A DNA stretch of 64,000 nt from Campylobacteraceae bacterium (GCA_031263195.1 JAISGD010000010.1:119724-183723), one strand, 5' to 3'. Counted from the first letter of the stretch, positions 49,201 to 59,668 are shown. Notes: a model not told the origin generated them from the letters alone. Numbers and translations: made by a program.

Positions 49201-50193
49201 GTGGCCGGTATTTTTCAAAATATACAAAATCAGGTAGATGACATAGTAGTTACTTTAAGCGATGCTATGGTAAGTCAAATGATTCAGGATTTACAATCTA
49301 TTTTGGTCGTGAGCATTACTATTTATATCATCTATAAAGCATATCTTATATGGGCAGGCAAAATACAAGAACCTATGAAAGATATATTGTGGGATTTTGC
49401 AAGTAAGGCAGTCATTATTGCCTTTGTTTTTAATGCCAACGGATGGCTTGAGTTATCCGTTGACGCTATTAACAGTTTTCATGATTGGGCGGCAGGCGAT
49501 AGCGCCGCTCTATTTGCAAATTTAGACTCTATAGTGTCTAAAGCGATAAAAATGGACGAATCTATACTGGCATACAATCAAGACAATATCTATCCGTTCA
49601 TAGTAACAGGGAAATGGATAGGTGTCGGACTTGGTCTGGCTGTTCCGTTTTTTACAATGATGTTAGCAAAAATAGCATTGCAAATACTGGTAATTACAGC
49701 TCCTATTTTTATATTTTGCAAACTGTTTGGTTTTATGAAAGGCGTATTTGCCAGTTGGCTTCGTCTTGTGATAACCAATATTTTAATAACTCTGTTTTTG
49801 ACGCTGCTCATACAGTCTTCTAAAGATTTTATGGAATGGTTGGTTGATCAATGTATGGGACTTGTTGCAAATGGCTCACAAATGGTGTTTTTCTTGATTA
49901 TTGGAGGAATATTTCAAGCTGCTATGGCAAAACTCGCGGTTAGTATCGCTCAAGGCATCGCTTCTGTAGATATAGAAAATCTTAAAACGGTTTCATCAAA
50001 CAGCACGAACAATAATATAGCTTTTGGTAACAGTTACAATTCAAACAGTGCGAGCAATAATACCGCCGCTATGATAACGAGAAGTTTTTTCACTAAAGTT
50101 GGAAGCGGTATGGAAACAGCAGGCAGAAATATCAGTCAAAATACGTCAAAAGCCTTTAGGCAATACAAAAATAATCTTTTCAGGGATAATTAG
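49201..50193 (+). CDS. virB6: VirB6/TrbL inner-membrane channel component
   Basis: A 330-residue protein with five to six hydrophobic segments (about 25-50, 65-85, 135-160, 165-190, 220-250), the central family motif APIFIFCKLFGFMKGVFASWL, and a polar Asn/Ser-rich tail. GTG start with AAGGAAAG eight bases before it. It follows virB5 at 66 bases and precedes the VirB7-like lipoprotein. Confidence 0.85.
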   Translation: MAGIFQNIQNQVDDIVVTLSDAMVSQMIQDLQSILVVSITIYIIYKAYLIWAGKIQEPMKDILWDFASKAVIIAFVFNANGWLELSVDAINSFHDWAAGDSAALFANLDSIVSKAIKMDESILAYNQDNIYPFIVTGKWIGVGLGLAVPFFTMMLAKIALQILVITAPIFIFCKLFGFMKGVFASWLRLVITNILITLFLTLLIQSSKDFMEWLVDQCMGLVANGSQMVFFLIIGGIFQAAMAKLAVSIAQGIASVDIENLKTVSSNSTNNNIAFGNSYNSNSASNNTAAMITRSFFTKVGSGMETAGRNISQNTSKAFRQYKNNLFRDN

Positions 50194-50204
50194 AAGGAGA
50201 AATA

Positions 50205-50399
50205 TTGAAAAAAATAGCAAAGTATCTGCTTTTAGGCTATGTCTTAATATTATTTGGATGTGCGGCCAGAGAATACCCCATTGATTTGGATGGCGATATT
50301 GTGCCTATAAATACTGATAACAGATACAAAATTATCATTGAACAGCATAACGGTAAAACAAATTCTACCGCTAAAACAAACGATAAAACGGAAAAGTGA
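50205..50399 (+). CDS. virB7: VirB7-like small lipoprotein
   Basis: A 64-residue lipoprotein: signal KKIAKYLLLGYVLILFGC with LFGC lipobox, then REYPIDLDGDIVPIN. Size and place (between VirB6 and VirB8) match VirB7, which stabilises VirB9 in the outer-membrane core complex. TTG start with AAGGAGA in good position. Confidence 0.75.
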   Translation: MKKIAKYLLLGYVLILFGCAAREYPIDLDGDIVPINTDNRYKIIIEQHNGKTNSTAKTNDKTEK

Positions 50400-50405
50400 G
50401 AAGTA

Positions 50406-51137
50406 ATGAAAATACTGCTTCAAAAATTTATAGCAAATAAAAAATCATCAAGCGAACAGGATACTCCTCAAGAGTTAAATAAAGATGCGCTTGATTTTGA
50501 ACAATCTATCGCGTATATGGTCGCCGTATCAAATAGAAGAGCATGGACGGTAGCCTTTGTCTCTATAGCGGTTACATTATTTTTAATAATAATTCTGTTT
50601 TTACTTGTGCCGTTAAAGACCGTAGTTCCGTATGTCATAAGATATGACTCCACCACCGGATACACGGATATAATGACTGTAATGACAGAGCAAAATCTGC
50701 ATGTGGACGAAGCTGTATCAAAATATTTTGTCTCGCAATATGTAAAACTAAGAGAAAGCTACTATTTTGAGACTTTGCAGCAAGATTATGATCTTGTACA
50801 ATTGTTTGGCGCACAGCCTGTAAATGATGAATATCGCATGATATACAATGGCGCAAACTCACGCGATACAAGACTTGGCGGCAACACTATGGAAAAAACG
50901 GAAATCATCTCCGTAGTATTGGGACAAAGTTCCGGCATCAATACCGCTACAGTTAGAATTAAAATCTTACGTTATGACAAAAAAGATATGAAAATAAGAC
51001 CAAAAGAAAGAAATAAAGTAGTAACTTTGTCGTATGAATATGCTCCGAACAAAACGATGAAAGAGGTTTACCGTCTAAATAATCCGTTAGGTTTTAGAGT
51101 TTTAACATATAGAATAGATGATGAGGTGATAAGATGA
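50406..51137 (+). CDS. virB8: VirB8 inner-membrane scaffold
   Basis: A 243-residue bitopic protein: short cytoplasmic part with a SNRRAWTVAFV lead-in, one membrane segment (about 48-72), then the NTF2-like periplasmic domain with KYFVSQYVKLRESYY and the C-terminal NPLGFRVLTYRID. Overlaps virB9 by 4 bases (ATGA). Confidence 0.88.
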   Translation: MKILLQKFIANKKSSSEQDTPQELNKDALDFEQSIAYMVAVSNRRAWTVAFVSIAVTLFLIIILFLLVPLKTVVPYVIRYDSTTGYTDIMTVMTEQNLHVDEAVSKYFVSQYVKLRESYYFETLQQDYDLVQLFGAQPVNDEYRMIYNGANSRDTRLGGNTMEKTEIISVVLGQSSGINTATVRIKILRYDKKDMKIRPKERNKVVTLSYEYAPNKTMKEVYRLNNPLGFRVLTYRIDDEVIR

Positions 51138-51988
51138 AAAAAATAGCGTTATTAGTGTTTTTAATGTTTGTTACTGATAGTTTTGCAGTAGTAATTCCGC
51201 AAAGTTCATCATTGGATAAAAGGATAACATTTCAAGTCTATTCCGCAAGAGACGTAGTAAAGATATATGCCAAAGACGGTTATGTTAGCGTTCTTGATTT
51301 GGATAACGGTGAACGCATTATTGATATGTTTACAGGCTTTATAGACGGTTGGGATTTAACTGATAGAGGAAGTTTTGTTTTTATAAAGCCAAAAGCATTT
51401 TTAGGGGGAGGACTTATCGTAACGCCAAAATATCCGGAATGGAATACAAATCTTATCATAACAACGACAAAAAGGGTTTATGTATTTGATTTGGTTTTAG
51501 TAGAAAAACAGCAGCCGATATACAAAGTAACTTTTTCTTATCCTGATGAAATCATGTTAAAAAATCAAAAAGCACAAGCTGCTGAAGAAGGCAAAAAGAA
51601 ACAGCAAGCCGAAGAAGAGTATGTAGCTGGCAAATTGGACAAACTCAACAGCCCTCGTAATTGGAATCTTTTTATGAAAGTAAATAAAAATTCTCAAAAT
51701 ATCGCACCCGTTTTTGCTTATGACGATGGTATTTTTACATATTTGGGATTTGATAACACCAAGTCTATCCCTTCTGTTTATTTGTGGGAGGACGGCAAAG
51801 AGAGCATCTTAAATACTCACATGAAAGAACAGGACGAATACCAAATATTAGTCATTCATAAGGTTGCTCCAAAAATTATTCTTCGTGCAGGAGACAAAGT
51901 TGTAGGTATATTAAACGGAAGTTATGGTCTCAATCCCGCTCCGCAAAGAACAACTATATCAAGCGAAGTAATTAGAGAGGTAAAATAA
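51134..51988 (+). CDS. virB9: VirB9 outer-membrane core component
   Basis: A 284-residue periplasmic/outer-membrane protein. Signal peptide KKIALLVFLMFVTDSFA, an N-terminal beta domain with IDMFTGFIDGWDLTDRGSFVFIKP and PKYPEWNTNLIITTTKR, a Lys/Glu/Ala helical spacer (about 145-175), and the C-terminal domain with RNWNLFMK and VAPKIILRAGDKVVGILNG. Its last base is the first of virB10. Confidence 0.88.
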   Translation: MKKIALLVFLMFVTDSFAVVIPQSSSLDKRITFQVYSARDVVKIYAKDGYVSVLDLDNGERIIDMFTGFIDGWDLTDRGSFVFIKPKAFLGGGLIVTPKYPEWNTNLIITTTKRVYVFDLVLVEKQQPIYKVTFSYPDEIMLKNQKAQAAEEGKKKQQAEEEYVAGKLDKLNSPRNWNLFMKVNKNSQNIAPVFAYDDGIFTYLGFDNTKSIPSVYLWEDGKESILNTHMKEQDEYQILVIHKVAPKIILRAGDKVVGILNGSYGLNPAPQRTTISSEVIREVK

Positions 51989-53196
51989 TGGAAACCAAAG
52001 ACGATAATAATGATGTTAAAAAGGGAAATGTCTCAAAAAATGAAGATATATCTCAAGAAGAAAAGTCGGATATATCGGATGAGAGAAAATCAAATTTAGC
52101 AAGCAAGGGGTTTGGGGCTATTATCTTTATAAGTGTCGCTTTGGGTTTGATATATTTTCTTATATCCTCGGGAAGTAAAAAAGTGGAAGCTCCTCAAGAC
52201 GATAGATTTGACATCTCAATAGAGCAAAAAGTATTCACGCCCCCTGCGCCTCCTGCGATAGAATTACCCATAGAACAAAACAAGTCTGCAAACATTAAAT
52301 CAGCAGAACCTGAAGAAAAAAAGTCAGTTGTTATCAAAAGTTTGAATGGAGCTATGGTTGCAAGCAGTTCAAGTCATGCAGCGTCAAGCAATACTCAAGT
52401 CGATTCTTCACAGCAACAAACTCCTTATCAGGCTGCTATTGAGCGCAATAAAGCATATATTCAAGAAGTAGGCAGCAGAAACAATATGTTTCAAGAACAG
52501 ATTATGTCTCTTTTGAACGGCAATAGAGAAGACGATTATGATACAGGACAGACAGTCATAGAGTCAAGTACGGCTACTGTTGTAGCAAAAAAATCTACTA
52601 TAAACCCAAATTTAAGTCTTGATAAAGGTACTTTTATCCCTTGTGTTTTAAAAACTCAAATAATTTCAACGGTAGCCGGCAATGTAGCTTGTATCATAAC
52701 GGACGATATTTACTCCTCTGCCGGAACTGTTTTATTGATAGAAAAAGGTTCAACGGTACAGGGCGTATTCAAAAAAGGAGAGATGAAACTTGGCGTAGAA
52801 AGACTTTATGTTATTTGGGAAGAGATAAAAACGCCAAAGAGAGTCATCATTAACATAAATAGCGGAGCTACCGATCCGCTTGGCGGAAGCGGTATAGAAG
52901 GATATGTAGATAACCACTGGATGACGCGTTTTGGCTCGGCTATTATGTTATCCATGATAGACGATGCCCTCTCTTTTGCTTTGGGGCGCGCAAGAAACGA
53001 TATAGATGCTGAATCCGCATATTATTACACGGAAGGCACAAGAAGTACGTCATTGGCTATGGCTGAAACGGTACTGCAGCAAACTATAAATATACCGCCC
53101 ACATTGTACAAAAATCATGGCGATATAGTTGGCATATATGTAAATAAAGATGTTGACTTTAGTCAAGTTTACAAACTGATAAAGGATAACAAATGA
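51988..53196 (+). CDS. virB10: VirB10 transenvelope protein
   Basis: A 402-residue protein: cytoplasmic acidic part, one membrane anchor (about 42-62), a Pro/Ala and Ser/Gln-rich periplasmic linker, and the beta-barrel TrbI domain (about 205-395) with LDKGTFIPCVLKTQIIST, IEKGSTVQGVF and GSGIEGYVDNHWMTRFG. The domain forms the outer-membrane channel in the VirB7-9-10 core. Overlaps virB11 by 4 bases. Confidence 0.9.
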   Translation: METKDDNNDVKKGNVSKNEDISQEEKSDISDERKSNLASKGFGAIIFISVALGLIYFLISSGSKKVEAPQDDRFDISIEQKVFTPPAPPAIELPIEQNKSANIKSAEPEEKKSVVIKSLNGAMVASSSSHAASSNTQVDSSQQQTPYQAAIERNKAYIQEVGSRNNMFQEQIMSLLNGNREDDYDTGQTVIESSTATVVAKKSTINPNLSLDKGTFIPCVLKTQIISTVAGNVACIITDDIYSSAGTVLLIEKGSTVQGVFKKGEMKLGVERLYVIWEEIKTPKRVIININSGATDPLGGSGIEGYVDNHWMTRFGSAIMLSMIDDALSFALGRARNDIDAESAYYYTEGTRSTSLAMAETVLQQTINIPPTLYKNHGDIVGIYVNKDVDFSQVYKLIKDNK

Positions 53197-54221
53197 CATC
53201 TATGTCTCAAGCGTCATCTTTATCTTATTATACAAATTTGTATTTTGAAAATTTTTTAGAAGATGACAATATCAATGAAATAGCATATCAAAAACCATAC
53301 GAGATATGGGTTGAGCGAAATACCGGAGAATGGGTAAAATATGAAAGCGAACTAACCGAAACAAAGGCTCTAAGTCTTGCTACTACGCTCGCAGGAAATA
53401 TCAAAACGGAGATTTCCGATAAAAAGCCCATACTCTCATGCGTGTTGCCTAAAGGTGAAAGAGTACAGGTAGTTATCCCGCCTGCCAGCAATTTCATCTC
53501 TATCACTATTCGCAAGCCTTCTAAAAAAAGGATAACTTTTGACGACTTGAGACAATCTAATATTTTCAACAAAATAGTCAAATTAGAGACAAACTATATA
53601 TCTTCCACAGATAAAGAGTTGTTGGAATTATATAACAACCTGCAATGGGAGCAATTTTTAGCCAAAGCTGTAGAATATGGCAAAACTATTATCATAGCCG
53701 GTGAAACGGGAAGTGGAAAAACGACATTTATGAAATCTCTGATAGATTTTATCCCAAAAGACGAACGGATAATAACCATAGAAGATGTTCCCGAGATAAA
53801 ATTCTACGAACACGAAAATTATATAAATCTTTTTTATCCTTCGGAAGCCAAGCCTACTGATTTATTAAATTCTGCAACACTGTTAAAATCTTGTCTTCGT
53901 ATGAAGCCGGATAGAATTTTACTTGCCGAGTTAAGAGGCGGTGAAACATATGATTTTTTGAATGTCATTTCCAGCGGACATAAAGGCAGTATAACGTCTT
54001 TGCATGCAGGAAGTCCACAGGAAGCTTTTATAAGACTTGCTTTTATGGTTTTACAAAATGAACAAGGTCAGTGTATTCCGTTTGACAGAATAATAAAAAT
54101 GCTGCTCGATGTCATTCATATAGTTGTCCATTTTACGCTTTTAAAAGGAAAGAGAGTAATTACGGGCATATATTTTAATTTGGCAAATAAAGATATAGCT
54201 AAAAGCCTTCTTGAAGGCTGA
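53193..54221 (+). CDS. virB11: VirB11 traffic ATPase
   Basis: A 342-residue hexameric secretion ATPase. Walker A IIAGETGSGKTTFMKSL (about 169), Asp box RIITIEDVPEI, Walker B-type RPDRILLAELRGGE (His box SGHKGSITSLHAGS). The N-terminal domain is present in full. The following lipoprotein gene starts 25 bases after its stop. Confidence 0.92.
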   Translation: MTSMSQASSLSYYTNLYFENFLEDDNINEIAYQKPYEIWVERNTGEWVKYESELTETKALSLATTLAGNIKTEISDKKPILSCVLPKGERVQVVIPPASNFISITIRKPSKKRITFDDLRQSNIFNKIVKLETNYISSTDKELLELYNNLQWEQFLAKAVEYGKTIIIAGETGSGKTTFMKSLIDFIPKDERIITIEDVPEIKFYEHENYINLFYPSEAKPTDLLNSATLLKSCLRMKPDRILLAELRGGETYDFLNVISSGHKGSITSLHAGSPQEAFIRLAFMVLQNEQGQCIPFDRIIKMLLDVIHIVVHFTLLKGKRVITGIYFNLANKDIAKSLLEG

Positions 54222-54246
54222 AAAATTAAATAAAAAGGTTGTTCAA

Positions 54247-54675
54247 ATGAATATTTTTAAGTTTTTTTTACTCTTGGTCGCCATTTTAGTTGTTGGTTGT
54301 TCTGCGCCCGAGCCTGCGAAGTTATCAAACAGTGCGAATATATACTTAAATAAAAATATATTGCTTCCTGATCGGGAGACTGTGATTCAAAAAAATAAAA
54401 CCGAATTCAAAAGCAAAGATTGGACTTACACATTTTACAGTAAAAAAATAGATGACGAATATTTCTCTCAAAATATAGAGATAAAGATAAAATATCTCGC
54501 CGCTCACTCCTCTTTGATTACTCTTAAAGCCGATGAAGATACATTAAAAGACTATGTTTATTATTTTAAAAACATCGTAGGTTCTACATCTGCGATAGAC
54601 ATTGTTGTATCGGATGAATTGCCGGAAGAAATAATAACGGTTACTTTTACAAAAAATCGCAAGGACTTAAAATGA
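54247..54675 (+). CDS. T4SS-associated lipoprotein, unknown function
   Basis: A 142-residue lipoprotein with signal MNIFKFFLLLVAILVVGC (VVGC lipobox). The open frame begins inside virB11, but the ATG at 54247 starts the signal peptide. The mature part ends in a small alpha/beta region. It reminds me of the small Cag12-type lipoproteins in Helicobacter and Campylobacter T4SS clusters, but I cannot confirm this by motif. Overlaps the next gene by 4 bases. Confidence 0.55.
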   Translation: MNIFKFFLLLVAILVVGCSAPEPAKLSNSANIYLNKNILLPDRETVIQKNKTEFKSKDWTYTFYSKKIDDEYFSQNIEIKIKYLAAHSSLITLKADEDTLKDYVYYFKNIVGSTSAIDIVVSDELPEEIITVTFTKNRKDLK

Positions 54676-55670
54676 AAAAAATATTTTTTGCTATATTATT
54701 ATCATTTTGTGTTTTTTCACCTAACGCTTATGCCGTAAGCGTTGGAGAATTAGCATGCGAAGCTGTTTTGTGTTTATCAACCGTATCGCCCCCCGGACAA
54801 TGTTATCGGTCATTAAAATACTACTACTCCATTGATACCAAAAGAGTGAAAGATTTGGCTAAGGCAAGGGTTAATTTTTTAAAATTGTGCATAAACTTTA
54901 AAGGCGATGTAAAACAAATAGTAGCTAACGCTCCCGCTGACAATCCTCTATCGGGAGGAGGAAACTACGATACAACAAACAGCGGAGCAAGCTCATCTTA
55001 TACAGGGAACGGAAAAAACGGCTTAAGCGAAGGCGCTTACGGCAATGATAACAGTTATGGCGAAAACGGAAAAGGCAATTCGGGATATAGTAGAGGAAGC
55101 AGTCTTGACAGCGGCAATTTAGCGGATATTGGCAGCGCGGAAGGCGATGACTCCAAAGACAGCAATTCATCTCAAAAAATCGTAGCAGATAGAGAAAAAA
55201 ATGCCGCAAAAGATAGCGGTATGATTGATAGCGACGATGACGGTGTCTTGGATATTTCTCTGGGAGAATTAAAACTAATGTGCAGTGCGGAAGAATTGAA
55301 TAAAATACAGGATTTTTCAAAAACAAAGGTTAGAACAACAGCTAAACTTCCTGACTATTGCTTGGCATTATTAGATTTTGAAACTGATCCTCTGCCTGTT
55401 TATACTTGCAAAGAAGAGTTTTATCTCAACAAGGATTGGGAAAAAGGATATGTCGGCGAAGAGTGTGAACTTGAAAAATACAAAGCATGGAAAGCCAATG
55501 AAGGCGAAGGTCACACGCTGATCAGCCATGATGGCACGGCTGTTACATATATCATAAACAGACCTGTTAAAAAAGAGTGCTGGATAGAACCTGACGACGT
55601 TGAATATGATGAATATATAAACGATACGGATATTCAGGAAGTAGGTATAAAAATATCCGATAATTTGTAG
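54672..55670 (+). CDS. TrbM/MpfK-like conjugal transfer protein with long acidic insert
   Basis: A 332-residue exported protein. After the signal peptide (KKIFFAILLSFCVFSPNAYA) residues about 25-75 carry the TrbM pattern: ACEAVLCLSTVSPPGQCYRS, then KARVNFLKLC. A Gly/Asn/Ser-rich spacer (about 93-180) follows, then DSDDDGVLD (185-193), which looks like a calcium-binding D-x-D-x-D-G loop, and a Cys-containing C-terminal domain. TrbM proteins are normally shorter, so the spacer and C-terminal part are extra. Last gene before the lipoB-autotransporter pair. Confidence 0.65.
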   Translation: MKKIFFAILLSFCVFSPNAYAVSVGELACEAVLCLSTVSPPGQCYRSLKYYYSIDTKRVKDLAKARVNFLKLCINFKGDVKQIVANAPADNPLSGGGNYDTTNSGASSSYTGNGKNGLSEGAYGNDNSYGENGKGNSGYSRGSSLDSGNLADIGSAEGDDSKDSNSSQKIVADREKNAAKDSGMIDSDDDGVLDISLGELKLMCSAEELNKIQDFSKTKVRTTAKLPDYCLALLDFETDPLPVYTCKEEFYLNKDWEKGYVGEECELEKYKAWKANEGEGHTLISHDGTAVTYIINRPVKKECWIEPDDVEYDEYINDTDIQEVGIKISDNL

Positions 55671-55763
55671 ATTGGCAGGCGATTATAAATTTTACAATAG
55701 AACTTGCGGCGGCGATAGTATGAAACTGTCTTACTGTATTTTTGAACGTTTAAGGAGTTCATT

Positions 55764-56537
55764 ATGAAAAAGTTTTTATCTGCAATCATTGTTTTGATGA
55801 TAGTTTTTGGTTTAACAGGCTGCGGCGGAGGTGGCGGAGGCGGAAGCAACAGTGGCGGAGGCGTCAGCGACGATCCTATCGGGGATAGCAGCGGAGGCGG
55901 AAACTCAGAAAATGTACAGGCTTTCAACAAACTGAAAGAGTATCATGCTATGTTTGACGCCAGCGCGTATTTTATAACTGTCTTAATGTATGAAAGAACA
56001 TATCACCCCATTACTGCGGCAAACAAGACGGATTTTGTAAACAATTTGATCAGTAACAAAAAATTTACCGAAACCTACTCTGAAGCAAATTATTTTGAAT
56101 ACCAGAATACACCGGCTTCGCCTCTCCCCTCAAGCGTGCTGGAAGCGTACTCAACCGTACAGTACGAAGAGGCATACGGCACTTACGGCTACACTATAAC
56201 GAACTCCATGTTTGCACACAATAATACGCTCTCTAATGACGCCCTTTATAACAGCGTATTTGGCACGGTAAACGGAAATCTTGCAAGGGAAGGATTTTCA
56301 GTAGAATATGCTGTTAATACAACGCTCAGTACTATGGAGAGCGATTTTGATGCCCTTATCGATATCATTAAAGCCCCTCCTCATAACTTTGCCTGCTCGG
56401 GAGACATTCATGATATAGGTGATATATATAGATGCACCAAATCCGAAGGAAATTATCAATACATATTTGAATTTAATATATCTAATGGTCCGCAACATAC
56501 ATTTGGTCTCATCATGATGTTATACCAACAACAGTAA
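55764..56537 (+). CDS. Surface lipoprotein, family lipoB (named here)
   Basis: A 257-residue lipoprotein. Signal MKKFLSAIIVLMIVFGLTGC (LTGC lipobox), followed by G7 and a Ser/Gly tether with SDDPIGDSSGGG. The mature domain (about 50-257; AFNKLKEYHAMFDASAYF, NTTLSTMESDFDALIDI) is not recognised but is clearly homologous to the broken gene at 62166-62918, which even shares SSDPIGDS. It starts about 90 bases after the TrbM-like gene and is followed at 23 bases by the autotransporter, an order kept in the second copy. Confidence 0.7.
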   Translation: MKKFLSAIIVLMIVFGLTGCGGGGGGGSNSGGGVSDDPIGDSSGGGNSENVQAFNKLKEYHAMFDASAYFITVLMYERTYHPITAANKTDFVNNLISNKKFTETYSEANYFEYQNTPASPLPSSVLEAYSTVQYEEAYGTYGYTITNSMFAHNNTLSNDALYNSVFGTVNGNLAREGFSVEYAVNTTLSTMESDFDALIDIIKAPPHNFACSGDIHDIGDIYRCTKSEGNYQYIFEFNISNGPQHTFGLIMMLYQQQ

Positions 56538-56560
56538 TTCGGTCGTAAATAAGGATTTTT

Positions 56561-59500
56561 ATGAGTATCTGTCTGAAAGTATTTAAAGTTTTAACCGTAA
56601 GCATACTGCTTATCTCGTCTGCGGCTCTTGGAGACGATATCGACATCGCGGGCGGAGACGGAAAGTCTGCCGCCCAATCGGGTGAGAGCGGAGAAAGTAT
56701 CAGCGAATCGTTTGACGACGAAGTATATGCTGACGATACGGATATACTCGCAGGTCACGGCGGAAAAGGCTGGGACAGTTCGGACACCGCTTCATACAAC
56801 AGCGCAATGAACGGCGGGAACGGCGGGAACGCTGCGGCTGAGGGGACATACTTTGAATCTTCAGGAAGCGTCAATATCATATCCGGATACGGCGGAGATG
56901 CGGGAAATAGAGCCGATAACGGAGGCGTAGGAAGCGGAACAAACAACGGAGCCAATGGCAACAACAGCGGGAACGGCGGCAAAGGAGGAAATGCCGCTTT
57001 AACTCTTTCTACCCTGATAGCCCAAACGATAAATGTAGAGAGTAAAGAGGGAGGAGACGGCGGTAGCAGCGGAGCGGGCGGAGACGGAGCCAGCAACACA
57101 GGAAGCGGCGGAGAGGGCGGAGAGGGCGGAAACGGAGGAAACGGAGGAGCGGCCTCTCTTAAAGCCGATAATATAACGGCAGGCGAGATAACGCTCAAGG
57201 CGGGAGAGGGCGGAAGCGGCGGAACGGGAGAAGACGGCGGAACGGGAGGAGACGGCGGAAGCGGCGGAGATGCAGGCAGTGCGGGCAACGGAGGAAGCGG
57301 CGGCTCGTTAACGCTTACTTCATCGTCTATAATGACAAACGCTCTTACTATAACAAGCGGAGCGGGCGGAGCGGGCGGAAACGCAAAAAGCGGCGGAGCG
57401 GGCGGTTCGTCAAGCACAACCAGAGACGGCGGTAACGGCGGCAATGCGGGAGAGGGCGGAGCGGGCGGTAACGGCGCGTCCGTTACGCTGAAAACAAACA
57501 GCTTGAGAGCAGATACGATAGATATAAAAAGCGCGGCTGGCGGGAGCGGCGGGAGCGGCAGCGGTGGGAACGGCGGCGGGAACGGCGGGAACGGAAACGC
57601 AAGAAGCGGCGGAGCGGGAGGAGACGGAGCAAACGGCGCAGAAGGCGGAAAAGCGGGCGGCGTCAATATCGATGTCTGGACGTTAAACGCCGATACGATA
57701 AATGTGGTCGGCGGTAACGGAGGCAATGGCGGCAATGCTGGTAACGGCAGCAATGCTGGTAACGGCGGGAGTGGCGGCAATGCTTTACAAAATTATAGCG
57801 GCGGCAATGGCGGCAATGGCGGCAATGGCGGGAGCGCGGCAAACGGAGGGAATGGAGGAGACGTCCGTATCAATGCCAACTCTATCACCGCTTCATCTAT
57901 TTCACTGACGGCAGGCAATGCGGGCAACGGCGGCAACGGCGGCAAAGGAGGAAACGGCGGCAAAGGAGGAAACGGCGGAAACGAAAACACAAAAAGCGGC
58001 GGAGCGGGAGGAGACGGAGGCAGCGGAGGAGACGGAGGCAATGGCGGAAACGGAGCGTCCGTTACGCTGAATGCTTCTATAGTTATCTCTGATAGTTTGA
58101 CGCTAAAAAGCGGCAATGGGGGGAGTGAGGGAATAGACGGAAATAACGGCACAAACGGTCAGAATGGTTCCAATTCTTCTCTATACAACAACGGTGGAGC
58201 CGGCGGCAATGCGGCAAACGGCGGGAGCGGAGGAGAGAGCGGAAACGGCGGCAATATCTCTTTTAAAGCCGAACTGTTAAGAGCGCGACATATAGACCTC
58301 GTCAAATCACAGGGAGCTTTCAGCTTTGATGTCGGAACGCTCTATGTGTCCGCAAATAATACTATGTATTTGCAAAATATTAACGAGGGTGATTTTAATA
58401 TAAATAGTCTCCTGTTTGATTTGACAGGAGCGGCTTCATACAGTACGATGTTAAGCGTCAATGGAACTGCAAGCAATATCAATCTGCTGAATGCCGATAT
58501 AGCCATTATCATCGACAGGACAAATCCTCTTTTGGAAGCGGGATACAGCGTTGATCTTATCAGCGGCAATGAAAGCTCTTTCTTTGGCAATACCTCTTTA
58601 GACGGCTCTACCGTGCAAGCCAAGCAGGGCGTAAGTATCATTTACGACTTTACAATAAGCCAGACCAATGAAACGCTTACCGCTGTAACTGTAGAGGGAG
58701 CCAGACTCAATCCTCAAACAAAAACTTTAAATGAAGGATTTATGGGTGGTTTTGTGTCTGTAAAAGAGGGGCAGGATCTCATAGCAGATATCTTTATAAA
58801 CAATGTGATATATATAGCTCAAACGGCGAGCAGTGTCGTCTCTTTTGCCACAGGTTCAAACAGTAAATCAAAATACGATACGGGCTCTCATGTAGATACG
58901 GATACCAAGCACCTGCTGACAGGTTTGGCATTCAATACAGACTTGAACGACTTGTACGGGCAGAGTTTCACTATAGGGGCATTTTTTGAAACAGGTCAAG
59001 GCAGCTATGAAACCGATAATGACTTTGATACAATCTCATCTGTGAAAAGCAAGGGTGATATTGAGTATTATGGTCTCGGTGCGCTTGGATATCTCGCTTT
59101 TAGCCCTTCAGAAACAGGAACATTGTATTTTGATATGGCGATAAGAGGCGGACAGAGTAAAAATAGCTTTAGTTCGGATGATTTGACGGATATGCTTGGC
59201 GCAAAAGCGGCATATGATATCAAAGGGTTGTATTATGGAGCGCATATCGGCACAGGATATATTTTCAACCTGACTGACAATAGCAAGCTTAAACTATACG
59301 GCAAATATCTCTATTTACATCAAAATGGCGACTCCTACACGCTTTTAACAAATGAAAAAGTGAAATTTGACGATATTGAATCACACAGAGTAAGGAGTGG
59401 ATTTAATTTTTATTATACTATAAATGAGTATTTCACGCCTAATGTGGGAATGGCTTATGAGTATGAATTTGACGGAGTAAGCAAAGGCAGCGTATATGAC

Positions 59501-59668
59501 TTTGAGTTGGAGCCTGTTGATTTGAAAGGGGAGAGTTATGCGGGAGAGTTGGATTTGGCAATAACGCCTTCGAGGGACAGCTCTTTGTTTATTGACCTTA
59601 ATGTCAAAGGATATATCGGTAAAAGAGAAGGCGTTTCGGGAAGCTTAAATATAGAATATGGATTTTGA
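56561..59668 (+). CDS. Glycine-rich autotransporter
   Basis: A 1035-residue type V secreted protein. Signal [23 protein letters not shown], then a passenger of about 560 residues made of GG-x-GG-x units ([15 protein letters not shown]), interrupted every 60-70 residues by short beta-type segments ([43 protein letters not shown]). A non-Gly beta region (about 570-720) leads to the C-terminal outer-membrane barrel (about 770-1035), ending in a phenylalanine (LNIEYGF). The passenger may form polyglycine-II-like or beta-helix rods. It is the last gene of the island, ending directly beside the ychF-tail remnant. Confidence 0.8.
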   Translation: MSICLKVFKVLTVSILLISSAALGDDIDIAGGDGKSAAQSGESGESISESFDDEVYADDTDILAGHGGKGWDSSDTASYNSAMNGGNGGNAAAEGTYFESSGSVNIISGYGGDAGNRADNGGVGSGTNNGANGNNSGNGGKGGNAALTLSTLIAQTINVESKEGGDGGSSGAGGDGASNTGSGGEGGEGGNGGNGGAASLKADNITAGEITLKAGEGGSGGTGEDGGTGGDGGSGGDAGSAGNGGSGGSLTLTSSSIMTNALTITSGAGGAGGNAKSGGAGGSSSTTRDGGNGGNAGEGGAGGNGASVTLKTNSLRADTIDIKSAAGGSGGSGSGGNGGGNGGNGNARSGGAGGDGANGAEGGKAGGVNIDVWTLNADTINVVGGNGGNGGNAGNGSNAGNGGSGGNALQNYSGGNGGNGGNGGSAANGGNGGDVRINANSITASSISLTAGNAGNGGNGGKGGNGGKGGNGGNENTKSGGAGGDGGSGGDGGNGGNGASVTLNASIVISDSLTLKSGNGGSEGIDGNNGTNGQNGSNSSLYNNGGAGGNAANGGSGGESGNGGNISFKAELLRARHIDLVKSQGAFSFDVGTLYVSANNTMYLQNINEGDFNINSLLFDLTGAASYSTMLSVNGTASNINLLNADIAIIIDRTNPLLEAGYSVDLISGNESSFFGNTSLDGSTVQAKQGVSIIYDFTISQTNETLTAVTVEGARLNPQTKTLNEGFMGGFVSVKEGQDLIADIFINNVIYIAQTASSVVSFATGSNSKSKYDTGSHVDTDTKHLLTGLAFNTDLNDLYGQSFTIGAFFETGQGSYETDNDFDTISSVKSKGDIEYYGLGALGYLAFSPSETGTLYFDMAIRGGQSKNSFSSDDLTDMLGAKAAYDIKGLYYGAHIGTGYIFNLTDNSKLKLYGKYLYLHQNGDSYTLLTNEKVKFDDIESHRVRSGFNFYYTINEYFTPNVGMAYEYEFDGVSKGSVYDFELEPVDLKGESYAGELDLAITPSRDSSLFIDLNVKGYIGKREGVSGSLNIEYGF

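Noticed and set aside
56755..58152. Long Pro/Pro-Leu-rich open frames on the minus strand under the autotransporter
   Set aside because: They are reverse-strand shadows of the GGC/GGA-rich passenger and have no start signals or independent protein pattern.
56561..58260. Regular short DNA repeats that might be taken for a CRISPR array or minisatellite
   Set aside because: The units are codons for GG-x and remain in frame; there are no constant repeats with unique spacers.
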